This document shows, piece after piece, positions 56,840 to 64,000 of a stretch of DNA of 64,000 nt. Source of the DNA: Paenibacillus sp. FSL H8-0079. GTDB lineage: Bacteria; Bacillota; Bacilli; Paenibacillales; Paenibacillaceae. The position numbers and the translations under genes were made by a program. Below the pieces are notes generated by a model. It searched no databases, was not told where the DNA came from, and worked only from the letters and a program-made list of their open reading frames with translations. How positions within the stretch are numbered: position 1 is the first letter of the stretch; every line of letters starts with the position of its first letter. The DNA is taken from NCBI RefSeq assembly GCF_037991315.1, contig NZ_CP150300.1, positions 5,890,001 to 5,954,000 on the forward strand, written 5' to 3'.

Positions 56840-58417
56840 TTATCTACCTACTGTACCCGTAGAGTTAATTAATTTATCAAGCAATTCATCATATGTGGTC
56901 ATGAATCGCGCGGATGCGCTATATGCATGCTGGAATTTGATCATATTCGCCATCTCTTCATCAAGGGATACGCCACTAACCGATTGGCGACGAGTTTCCA
57001 CTTGCTGCACCAAAAACTCTGTGTTTGATGTTTGACGTGCAGCTTCCTGAGATTGAACCCCCAGTTGTCCAACAATTGCGCTAAACTGCGCTCCAACAGT
57101 TGCATTGCGCAGACCATCGATGGATTTCATCGGCTTGTCCTTCAGGTTAGCAATTAGAATCGCAAGCGTGTTATTCCCTTTGACAACCGATTCTGTTCCT
57201 GAAGTAGGATCCGTTGTTGTGCGTAAGGATGATGCAATTTTGTTTGGATCAGCTACAATTGCTGCATTCAGCGAAATGTTACCAGCGGTAATTCCGGTAA
57301 TTGCTGGATTAGACGGATCAGAGCCTGCCACTGTAAAAAATGGAAGACCTGGAGTCAGTCCATCCAAACTATATCCAAGCTGATGCAGACCGTTAAAGCC
57401 TTTGACAATAACGTCTTTTAGATCTGTTTTGAGAATACGATCGTCCCCAGAATAAGGAACACCATCAATAACCGTATTTTCAGGCAAAACAGAACCAGCA
57501 GGGATTGTAATTTTAATATCACCATTTGCGAGTGTGTTGGCAAGTTCATCCATTTGCTTCCGGTAATCACTCACTAATGTGTCTCGGGACTTAATCATCC
57601 CGTGTACCTCACCATTAATGAGTGTTCCTGCAGTATAAGCTGTGTTCAGAAAATCGGGAGTTACTTCCGTCGTTACAGCTCCACCAGTAACAAGGGCTTC
57701 ACCATTCATTTGGATCTGGTAGCCTTGTGGAGAATCAGTAACTGTAATATTCATAATCTTGGATAACTTATCTGTCATTAAATCACGTTGGTCACGCAAA
57801 TCGTTAGCATTGTCTCCAAGAGACTCAACTTTTACAATAGCACTATTAAGGTTCGCAATATTACCAAGGTAGCCCTGAATTTCATTACCTTTCACAGCAA
57901 TGTTACTGTCTAAATCCTGGCTGAGCGCATCCAGTTGGCGGCTAATCTGATTCATCGCATCGGTCAGAGCCAATGTTGTTTCTTTGACGATCCTACGAGC
58001 TGTAACATCCTCAGGATTCTTACTTAGATCTGACCATGATTTATAGAAGTTATCCATAACAGTCCGAAATCCGGTGTTCGATGGTTCATTCACAATAGCT
58101 TCAAGTTTCTCAAGTGTGTCTCGTTGAATGGACCAACTCCCGAAGTTGGTGTTTTCATTACGATATTGGTCGTCCAGAAATTTCTCACGCACACGTGTAA
58201 TAGAGTCAAATTCTACCCCTGTACCAAGCTGTCCTGGTGTTGTGCTATGCAGAAATGCGAACGGCTCCATTGGAATGGACGCCTGCATGTTTACCTTTTG
58301 GCGTGAGTATCCTTCCGTGTTGGCATTGGCTACGTTATGGCCTGTTGTGCTAAGAGCTGTCGTCTGTGTGAACAAACTGCGTTTAGCCGTTTCGATTGAA
58401 TGAAATGTAGATGTCAC
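56840..58417 (-). CDS. flgK: Flagellar hook-associated protein 1 FlgK
   Basis: 525 residues. N-terminal TALSTTGHNVANANTEGYSR is the conserved rod/hook motif; the C-terminal domain ends with the helix EEMANMIKFQHAYSASARFM, also typical. FlgK forms the first hook-filament junction ring and needs chaperone FlgN, encoded 20 nt upstream. The middle (about 290-430) is variable. Confidence 0.97.
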   Translation of the reverse strand: MTSTFHSIETAKRSLFTQTTALSTTGHNVANANTEGYSRQKVNMQASIPMEPFAFLHSTTPGQLGTGVEFDSITRVREKFLDDQYRNENTNFGSWSIQRDTLEKLEAIVNEPSNTGFRTVMDNFYKSWSDLSKNPEDVTARRIVKETTLALTDAMNQISRQLDALSQDLDSNIAVKGNEIQGYLGNIANLNSAIVKVESLGDNANDLRDQRDLMTDKLSKIMNITVTDSPQGYQIQMNGEALVTGGAVTTEVTPDFLNTAYTAGTLINGEVHGMIKSRDTLVSDYRKQMDELANTLANGDIKITIPAGSVLPENTVIDGVPYSGDDRILKTDLKDVIVKGFNGLHQLGYSLDGLTPGLPFFTVAGSDPSNPAITGITAGNISLNAAIVADPNKIASSLRTTTDPTSGTESVVKGNNTLAILIANLKDKPMKSIDGLRNATVGAQFSAIVGQLGVQSQEAARQTSNTEFLVQQVETRRQSVSGVSLDEEMANMIKFQHAYSASARFMTTYDELLDKLINSTGTVGR

Positions 58418-58436
58418 CTGGTTTCCCCCTAATTAA

Positions 58437-58940
58437 TCAGGCACGCGTGTCAAACAGACCGATTCGCCCTGGATTACCGTTCTTATCAGCAGGATGCTGA
58501 TAAGTGGCATCCTGTTCTGGCCGAGAAGCAAAGATGTCCATTGAAAGATCAATAAACATCAACGATTGCTCGATCAGCTTTTGGTTCAGTTGATTGATTT
58601 CTTTTAATTCATGCAGTGTTCCCGCCAGCTTCTTCTGGACTTCAAGCAATCGCAGTTTGTCAGCAGGATCAAAAATCAGCTTCGAGATTTCGGTGATATT
58701 CAGGTTCAGCATGGACTTGATGCCCCGCTCCTGTAGCAGTTCGTGAACTGCGCTCTGCCGCTCGATCTCCAATGGCTCCTGTTGTTTCATGAAACGAGAT
58801 TCTTTGTTGAGGAGGGCAATGAGTTCATCCACATCGTTTTTGACAATGACCTGTCTCTTGACCTCGCTGAGTGCCAGCATATCGCGGTGACTTTGTTCCA
58901 TTTGCTGCAAAACTGCAATCAATCTGTCCAGTGCTGCCAT
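58437..58940 (-). CDS. flgN: FlgN-family flagellar export chaperone
   Basis: 167 residues, mainly helical (LIAVLQQMEQSHRDMLALSE; LLEVQKKLAGTLHELKEIN). It matches B. subtilis YvyG/FlgN in place and size; FlgN protects FlgK and FlgL before export. The last 30 residues are polar and probably disordered. It starts 11 nt after flgM. Confidence 0.9.
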   Translation of the reverse strand: MAALDRLIAVLQQMEQSHRDMLALSEVKRQVIVKNDVDELIALLNKESRFMKQQEPLEIERQSAVHELLQERGIKSMLNLNITEISKLIFDPADKLRLLEVQKKLAGTLHELKEINQLNQKLIEQSLMFIDLSMDIFASRPEQDATYQHPADKNGNPGRIGLFDTRA

Positions 58941-58951
58941 TACGTGATCAC

Positions 58952-59236
58952 CTATTCCTTATCAAAAGACTTAAAATACGGCAGCAGCTTGTCAGCAAGC
59001 TTGCTACTATCTACCTGATACGTTCCGGAACTCACCTGTTCTTTCAGTTCCTGTATCCGTTGTACGCGTCCTGCATCCTGTGTACGACTTTGTTCCTCAA
59101 GCATCTTCATCGCCTCCGGAGAAATGGATACTTCGTCCTTACGGCGGCTCTTCTTGGCATCAGCCTGCTGATTGGATTCAACGTTCCTTTGATATGAATT
59201 GATGGCGCCAATTCTACTCGGTTCATTGATTTTCAT
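58952..59236 (-). CDS. flgM: Anti-sigma factor FlgM (negative regulator of flagellin synthesis)
   Basis: 94 residues. Unstructured basic N-terminus (INEPSRIGAINSYQRN), then the conserved sigma-binding half (KDEVSISPEAMKML; RIQELKEQVSSGTYQVDSSKLADKLL). FlgM holds sigma-D until hook completion. First gene of the flgM-flgN-flgK-flgL-yviE operon. GGAAGGAAGTG lies upstream. It may be transcribed from a sigma-D-like promoter that overlaps the terminator of yvyF. Confidence 0.95.
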   Translation of the reverse strand: MKINEPSRIGAINSYQRNVESNQQADAKKSRRKDEVSISPEAMKMLEEQSRTQDAGRVQRIQELKEQVSSGTYQVDSSKLADKLLPYFKSFDKE

Positions 59237-59324
59237 TTAACTTGCACTTCCTTCCACATAAGGTTTTTACGACGATATACGTTTTTCTTACTTTATCTTT
59301 ATGTTATCAAAATGATTAGGATAA

Positions 59325-59360
59325 TAAAAAAAACCGATAATCTTTAATAAGTTTATCGGT
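59325..59360 (-). terminator. Terminator of yvyF
   Basis: Minus strand ACCGATAA pairs with TTATCGGT around a 12-nt loop, followed by eight T. Its first arm is also the -10 of a candidate sigma-D promoter. Confidence 0.85.
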
Positions 59361-59380
59361 ACGTTTCAAAACATTTGTTA
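59353..59380 (-). promoter_or_regulatory. Candidate sigma-D promoter of the flgM operon, overlapping a terminator
   Basis: Minus strand TAAC (59377-59380), 16-nt spacer, ACCGATAA (59353-59360), six of eight matches to GCCGATAT. Spacing equals that of the hag and flaG promoters. Transcription would start inside the loop of the yvyF terminator, so its RNA lacks the first arm. Confidence 0.5.
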
Positions 59381-59412
59381 TAGCAAAACATGTATTTGAG
59401 CCCTCGTTCCTA

Positions 59413-59817
59413 TTAATCGCGCAGTTTGTCGAGAGCATTGTAGGTTCGTCCGCCTATATTACCGTTATCCTTCTGACCTACATCGCGAGCTGCTCCTGCC
59501 AAGTCTTTCGTTAAACGATTACGGCAAGAGTCACACATATGACCTTCGCGAATCAACGTTCCGCATACTTCACAAGGATACATCATATTCGGGGCGTTCT
59601 CGATGGAAATTCGTCCCTCACGAATGAACTTGGTAATATTTTTAATTGAGACTTCTGTTGCATCAGATAGTTCCTGTATGTTGGTACCCTTGTTTTCGCG
59701 CAAATAATCTACACAGATCTGATATTCCTGCTCTATTTCCTTGATACAGTTCGAGCATACATCTCGAAAATTCAACGCATATAATTTACCACAGCGAGGA
59801 CAGTTACCTAGATTCAT
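59413..59817 (-). CDS. yvyF: Flagellar-operon zinc-ribbon protein YvyF
   Basis: 134 residues with two Cys-pair zinc ribbons (CPRCGKLYALNFRDVCSNC at residues 5-23 and CEVCGTLIREGHMCDSC around 84-100) enclosing a helix-turn-helix-like middle (NIQELSDATEVSIKNITKFI). In B. subtilis YvyF precedes flgM. DNA or RNA binding is plausible but unproven. Transcribed toward flgM but ended by its own terminator. Confidence 0.9.
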   Translation of the reverse strand: MNLGNCPRCGKLYALNFRDVCSNCIKEIEQEYQICVDYLRENKGTNIQELSDATEVSIKNITKFIREGRISIENAPNMMYPCEVCGTLIREGHMCDSCRNRLTKDLAGAARDVGQKDNGNIGGRTYNALDKLRD

Positions 59818-59908
59818 CGCTAAAACGCCCCTCTCAAACTTCCATTTCCGAATAGATAATAACTATACATTACCTTATTTTCTGTGATGAAGCCATAGTC
59901 TATTTACA

Positions 59909-59954
59909 AAACAAAAGAAGGGAACAGGATGCATATATACGCAAGCCCGTTCCC
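59909..59954 (-). terminator. Terminator of the FN3-repeat gene
   Basis: Minus strand GGGAAC pairs with GTTCCC around a long loop, followed by TTCTTTTGTTTT. About 14 nt beyond the gene's stop. Confidence 0.65.
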
Positions 59955-59967
59955 CCACTTTAATTCA

Positions 59968-62900
59968 TTAATTCAATGTTCTAATGTTTAGTACAGTAGA
60001 CCATACGCTTGTGTTCTGGTCATTGAATGCCCTGATACGATATTTATGCAGACTGGACGGTAACAGATCAGAATGAATAAACGTTGAATCATTAACAATT
60101 GCCACAATTTGTCCATCAGCTTCAATTTCGTATGACGAAGCTCCCACAACCGCGTCCCATATCAGAATAACGTTTGTTCTGTCCGAAGTTCCCTTCAGCA
60201 CAGGTGTAGTTAATTGAGTCATTCCCGTTATGATCTCACTCCAAGCTCCCGCACCAGAAGCATTTTTGCCACGAATGCGGAAGGTATGCTCTGTATTTGG
60301 TGCAAGCCCGCTCTTCGTATAAGCAACTCCACTCACAGCAACCACCGTACCATCAATCTCCAGATCATACCCGGTAGCTCCAGTTACAGCACTCCATCTC
60401 AGCGCGATAGCCGCTGTGGTTGCAGAGTTAATACTCAAGCCTGCGACACTCGCAGGTAACGTAGTTTGGGACAATACTGCTGTCCATGCACTCATATTAG
60501 TGTCGGTCAGGGCACGAATACGATATTTATGAATGGTGCCACCAAGCACTCCATTGTGGACATACATGAGATCACTCACCGTAGCAACAACCATGCCGTC
60601 TGCCTCAATCTCGTATTTTGTTGCACCAGCAACTTCATTCCACGTCAGCGTAACTGCCGTTTCTTCAGGTACGGCTTTCAGCGTAGTTGGTACATTTAAT
60701 TGGGTCGAGGCGGTTACGATCTCACTCCAGCTACCAATGCCAGCAGCATTTTTGGCACGAATGCGGAAGGTATGATCTGTATTGGCTAGAAGTGCTGTTT
60801 TGGTATAAGCAAGAGCCGTTACAGCGACTGGTTTACCATCGATTTCCAGATCGTATCCTGTTGCTCCCGTAACCGCATTCCACTTCATAGCAATAGCTAC
60901 TGTTGTTGCAGAATTCAAACTCAATCCGGTCACACTTCCTGGTATAGTGCTTTGAGTCAAGACCGTAGACCGAGCGCTGCTGTTCTTATCCGTTAATGCA
61001 CGAACACGATAGGTGTGCGATGTTCCTGCAAGCAAATTACTATGAACATATGAGGGATCGGTTACTGTAGAAACAATTGCTCCATCTGCCTCAATTTCAT
61101 AATTGGTTGCATCTTTGATATCAAGCCAATTCAAAGTAATAGCTGTTTCCTCTGATGTTGCTTTCAGAGCAGGTGTGTTTAACTGGGTTGTAACATCTGT
61201 TACATCTCCCCAAGCCCCAGCCCCAGCAGTATTCTTGGAACGAATACGGAATGTATGATCCGTATTGGCGATAAGGCCCGTTTTGGTATAAACCAACCCA
61301 CTAACAGGTACAACAGTACCATCAATTTCAAGGTCATATCCCGTCGCTCCTGAGACTGCGTTCCACTTCAGAGCAACAGCTGTGTTCGTTACGCTTGTTA
61401 CCGTTAGCCCGGTCACAGAACCAGGCAACGTATTTTGTGTCAAGACCGCAGTCCAAGCTCCAACATTGGTTTCGGTCAGAGCGCGTACGCGGTATTTATG
61501 TGCTGTTCCAGCTATAAGATTATTGTGAGTATAAGTAGGCACCTTAACATTACCCACTAAGACTCCGTCCGCTTCAATCTCATATTTGGTTGCATCTTTA
61601 ACTTCAGGCCATGTCAAGGTGACCGCTTGTTCCTCAGAAGAAGCCTTCAACACAGGTGTGTTCAGTAAAGTTGTTCCATTTACAATCTCACTCCATATAC
61701 CTGCACCTGCTGTATTTTTAGAACGAATACGGAACGTGTGATCCGTATTTGTCACAAGCCCGCTCTTCGTATAAGCTACTCCCGTTACCGGTACAACTGT
61801 ACCGTCGATCTCCACATCATAACCCGTTGCTCCCGTTACTGCCGTCCATTTTAAGGCAATGGCTACATTGGTAACAGAGCTAATACTTAAACCAGTAACT
61901 GAAGCAGGTATCGTACTTTGCGTCAGCACCGCAGTCCAAGCACCTGTATTAGAGTCCGTCAGTGCACGCACACGGTATTTATGCGCCGTTCCTGGGACCA
62001 AACTAGTGTGCACATATTTCGGTTCGCTAATTGTACCAGTAACGACTCCATCTGCTTCAATCTCATACTTGGTTGCATCTGTTACATCTGCCCATGTCAA
62101 TGTAATCGCAGTCTCTTCCGAGGAAGCTTTTAGAACAGGGGTATTCAATAACGTTGTACCCCTTACCTCATCACTCCATGCTCCGGTCCCTGCCGCATTT
62201 TTGGAGCGAACGCGGAACGTATGATCCGTATTAGCTGCAAGTCCGGTCTTGTTGTATGTTAATCCAGTAGCAACTACTACCGTGCCATCAATTTCAAGCT
62301 CATAACCTGTTGCTCCGGTTACAGCATTCCATTTCAAAGCCATTGTTGTGTTCGTTACAGAGGTAATGCCCAATCCAGTAACTGAACCTGGTAGTGTATT
62401 TTGATTTAAGACAGCAGTCCAAGCCCCATTGTTTGTATCTGTCAGTGCTCGTACACGATACTTATGCGCTGTTCCTGGCTGAAGACTTGAATGCACATAT
62501 TTCGGCTCATTAACTGTTGCCACAATTGAGCCATCTGCTTCAATCTCATACTTGATCGCATCTGATACATCTGCCCATGTTACTGTAATAGCAGTCTCTT
62601 CCGAGGAAGCTTTTAAAACAGGGGTATTCAACAAGGTCGTGCCATCAATGATATCACTCCATGCTCCGGCCCCTGCCGTATTTTTGGAGCGAACCCGGAA
62701 CGTATGATCCGTATTGGCTGCAAGACCTGTCTTGTTGTATGTTAATCCACTTACAGGTACTACCGTGCCATCAATCTCCAAGTCGTAACCCGTTGCTCCA
62801 ATTACGGCATTCCACTTAAGCGCGATAGCGACATTGGTTGCAGAGGTTACACTCAACCCTGTGACTGAACCCGGTAAAGTATTCTGAGTGAGAAGTGCAG

Positions 62901-64000
62901 TCCAAGGGCTAACGTTCATCTCCGTCAGGGCTCTTACACGATACTTATGCGTTGTTCCTGGAGTCAAACTCTCGTGCGTATAGACTGGCGTCGTAACCGT
63001 AGCTACAACAATACCATCTGCCTCCACTTCATATTTAGTTGCATCAGTAACATCTGCCCAAGTTACTATAATTGCACCTTCTTGGGAAGATACTTTCAGC
63101 ACAGGCGTATTGAGTTGAGTCGTGCCACTTACCACGTCACTCCACACACCCACACCTGCCGTATTCTTGGAACGGATACGGAACGTATGGTCCGTATTCG
63201 CTGCAAGACCACTCTTCGTATATGTTAAACCAGTAACTGGAACTACCACTCCATCAATCTCCAAGTCATATCCAGAGCTACCGGTCACTGCACTCCATTT
63301 CAAGGAAATTGCGGTGTTCGTTGTGGATGTTAAACTGAGACCTGAGACTGCTGCAGGCAATGTACTCTGTGTCAGGACAGCTGTCCAAGCACTTGTGTTA
63401 TATTCAGTAGCTACACGAATACGATATTTATGAGAAGTACCGGGTAATATATTTTCATGTGTGTAGCCTGATTCACTTACCTTCGCAACAATCACGCCAT
63501 CCGCTTCAATCTCATATGCAGTAGCATCTGGTATGGATGTCCACGTTAATATGATCGCTGTTTCTTCAGAGGATGCCTTCAATACAGGCAGATTAAATTG
63601 CGTACGACCTGTTACTATCTCGCTCCAGGCTCCTGCACCTGCAATATTCTTTGAACGAATACGGAAAGTGTGGTCCGTGTTTCCAGCGAGTCCACTCTTC
63701 GCATAACTTGTGGTTGTCAAAGAAATAGGGGTGCCGTCGATTTCCAAATCGTAGCCTGTGGCACCGTTAACCGCATTCCATTTCACGGTAATGGCTGCAT
63801 TGGTGACTGCACTCACATTCAATCCACTGACAGAGCCAGGCAAGGTATTTTGCGTCACCACTGATGTCCAAGCACTTGTATTCGTCTCATTGATTGCACG
63901 CACACGATATTTATGCGCTGTGCCTGGTGTCAGATCGGTGTGGTTAAAGATTGGATCTTCTAACCCCAAAGAAACAACTCCATCCGCTTCAACATCATAT
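59968..64000 (-). CDS. Giant tandem fibronectin type III protein, N-terminus beyond window edge
   Basis: The visible C-terminal 1,343 residues consist only of FN3-like modules of about 82 residues in strict alternation. Type A reads KASSEETAI-TW-ATKYEIEADG-THKYRVRALT; type B reads VTGLSVTS-LKWNAVTGATGYDLEIDG-TDHTFRIRSKN. Eight complete A-B pairs plus a partial A module are present, about 163 residues (489 bp) per pair. It ends TVLNIRTLN with no LPXTG motif, S-layer domain or membrane span. The frame continues unbroken through 64000. An adhesive or spacer role in a secreted or surface protein is likely, but the catalytic or anchoring domain, if any, is outside. Located directly after the motility cluster. 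Confidence 0.9.
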   Translation of the reverse strand, partial: YDVEADGVVSLGLEDPIFNHTDLTPGTAHKYRVRAINETNTSAWTSVVTQNTLPGSVSGLNVSAVTNAAITVKWNAVNGATGYDLEIDGTPISLTTTSYAKSGLAGNTDHTFRIRSKNIAGAGAWSEIVTGRTQFNLPVLKASSEETAIILTWTSIPDATAYEIEADGVIVAKVSESGYTHENILPGTSHKYRIRVATEYNTSAWTAVLTQSTLPAAVSGLSLTSTTNTAISLKWSAVTGSSGYDLEIDGVVVPVTGLTYTKSGLAANTDHTFRIRSKNTAGVGVWSDVVSGTTQLNTPVLKVSSQEGAIIVTWADVTDATKYEVEADGIVVATVTTPVYTHESLTPGTTHKYRVRALTEMNVSPWTALLTQNTLPGSVTGLSVTSATNVAIALKWNAVIGATGYDLEIDGTVVPVSGLTYNKTGLAANTDHTFRVRSKNTAGAGAWSDIIDGTTLLNTPVLKASSEETAITVTWADVSDAIKYEIEADGSIVATVNEPKYVHSSLQPGTAHKYRVRALTDTNNGAWTAVLNQNTLPGSVTGLGITSVTNTTMALKWNAVTGATGYELEIDGTVVVATGLTYNKTGLAANTDHTFRVRSKNAAGTGAWSDEVRGTTLLNTPVLKASSEETAITLTWADVTDATKYEIEADGVVTGTISEPKYVHTSLVPGTAHKYRVRALTDSNTGAWTAVLTQSTIPASVTGLSISSVTNVAIALKWTAVTGATGYDVEIDGTVVPVTGVAYTKSGLVTNTDHTFRIRSKNTAGAGIWSEIVNGTTLLNTPVLKASSEEQAVTLTWPEVKDATKYEIEADGVLVGNVKVPTYTHNNLIAGTAHKYRVRALTETNVGAWTAVLTQNTLPGSVTGLTVTSVTNTAVALKWNAVSGATGYDLEIDGTVVPVSGLVYTKTGLIANTDHTFRIRSKNTAGAGAWGDVTDVTTQLNTPALKATSEETAITLNWLDIKDATNYEIEADGAIVSTVTDPSYVHSNLLAGTSHTYRVRALTDKNSSARSTVLTQSTIPGSVTGLSLNSATTVAIAMKWNAVTGATGYDLEIDGKPVAVTALAYTKTALLANTDHTFRIRAKNAAGIGSWSEIVTASTQLNVPTTLKAVPEETAVTLTWNEVAGATKYEIEADGMVVATVSDLMYVHNGVLGGTIHKYRIRALTDTNMSAWTAVLSQTTLPASVAGLSINSATTAAIALRWSAVTGATGYDLEIDGTVVAVSGVAYTKSGLAPNTEHTFRIRGKNASGAGAWSEIITGMTQLTTPVLKGTSDRTNVILIWDAVVGASSYEIEADGQIVAIVNDSTFIHSDLLPSSLHKYRIRAFNDQNTSVWSTVLNIRTLN

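Noticed and set aside
59968..64000. Possible CRISPR-like regular repeats in the FN3 gene
   Set aside because: The 489-bp period is coding and keeps one open reading frame; these are protein module repeats.
1..64000. tRNA, rRNA, insertion sequences, integrases, CRISPR arrays, riboswitches
   Set aside because: None recognised on reading both strands; small or diverged RNA elements could still be missed without covariance searches.

Overview
The window reads as a chromosomal segment of a flagellated, low-GC Gram-positive of the Paenibacillus type (Bacillota, Paenibacillaceae). Evidence: the backbone follows the Bacillus subtilis order uvrB-uvrA / minJ-ctpB / ftsX-ftsE / yvjA-prfB-secA-hpf / fliT-fliS-fliD-flaG-hag-csrA-fliW-yviE-flgL-flgK-flgN-flgM-yvyF, but with Paenibacillus-like additions: proteins with copper-amine-oxidase-type stalk domains, a seven-gene argCJBDFGH operon, FliB and a giant fibronectin-III protein. 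Strong AGGAGG-type ribosome sites, frequent GTG/TTG starts and U-tract terminators fit this group. No rRNA, tRNA, CRISPR array, integrase or intact insertion sequence was seen.

Layout. 1-2.7 kb: a stalk-domain exported protein (cut by the window edge), an HtrA-type S1C protease and a small membrane protein, all leftward. 3-8.5 kb: uvrA and uvrB (leftward) around a repeat-rich 600-bp gap; uvrB has a promoter with a LexA-like box. 8.7-10.3 kb: a stator pair motA/motB (rightward). 10.4-15.9 kb: an LnrLMN-like ABC exporter, divergent from its likely sensor kinase and response regulator. 15.9-22 kb: minJ, ctpB, a coiled-coil M23 murein hydrolase, ftsX and ftsE, a cell-division and wall-remodelling cluster, divergent from a VanW/G5-like gene; a WalR-type box lies between them. 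23.9-28.5 kb: an MFS drug exporter, the yhbD-yhbE-yhbF bactofilin operon with a probable MerR-like self-operator, and an esterase.

28.7-38.1 kb: the arginine operon, argC-J-B-D-F-G-H in transcription order (leftward), with one promoter overlapped by two ARG-box-like sites, and two copies of a structured intergenic repeat flanking argB. 38.2-46.8 kb: cls, a YitT-family protein, prfB with its programmed frameshift, secA, hpf and a cold-shock gene. 46.9-48.1 kb: an AT-rich, mostly non-coding stretch with a frameshifted gene remnant.

48.1-59.8 kb: late flagellar genes, all leftward: yvyF; flgM-flgN-flgK-flgL-yviE; fliW-csrA; hag; fliB; flaG-fliD-fliS-fliT. Three sigma-D-like promoters share one architecture (TAAN, 16-nt spacer, CCGATA-like -10). 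The hag leader carries a textbook CsrA hairpin, so the Hag-FliW-CsrA switch is probably conserved. 60-64 kb: the C-terminal 1,300+ residues of a protein made only of alternating fibronectin-III modules, running off the right edge.

Most genes are recognisable housekeeping or motility genes. The less ordinary material is in the regulatory DNA and repeats: the structured repeats in the arg operon, a terminator arm that doubles as a promoter -10, the YhbD operator, the uvrA-uvrB hairpins and tandem repeats, and the FN3 array.
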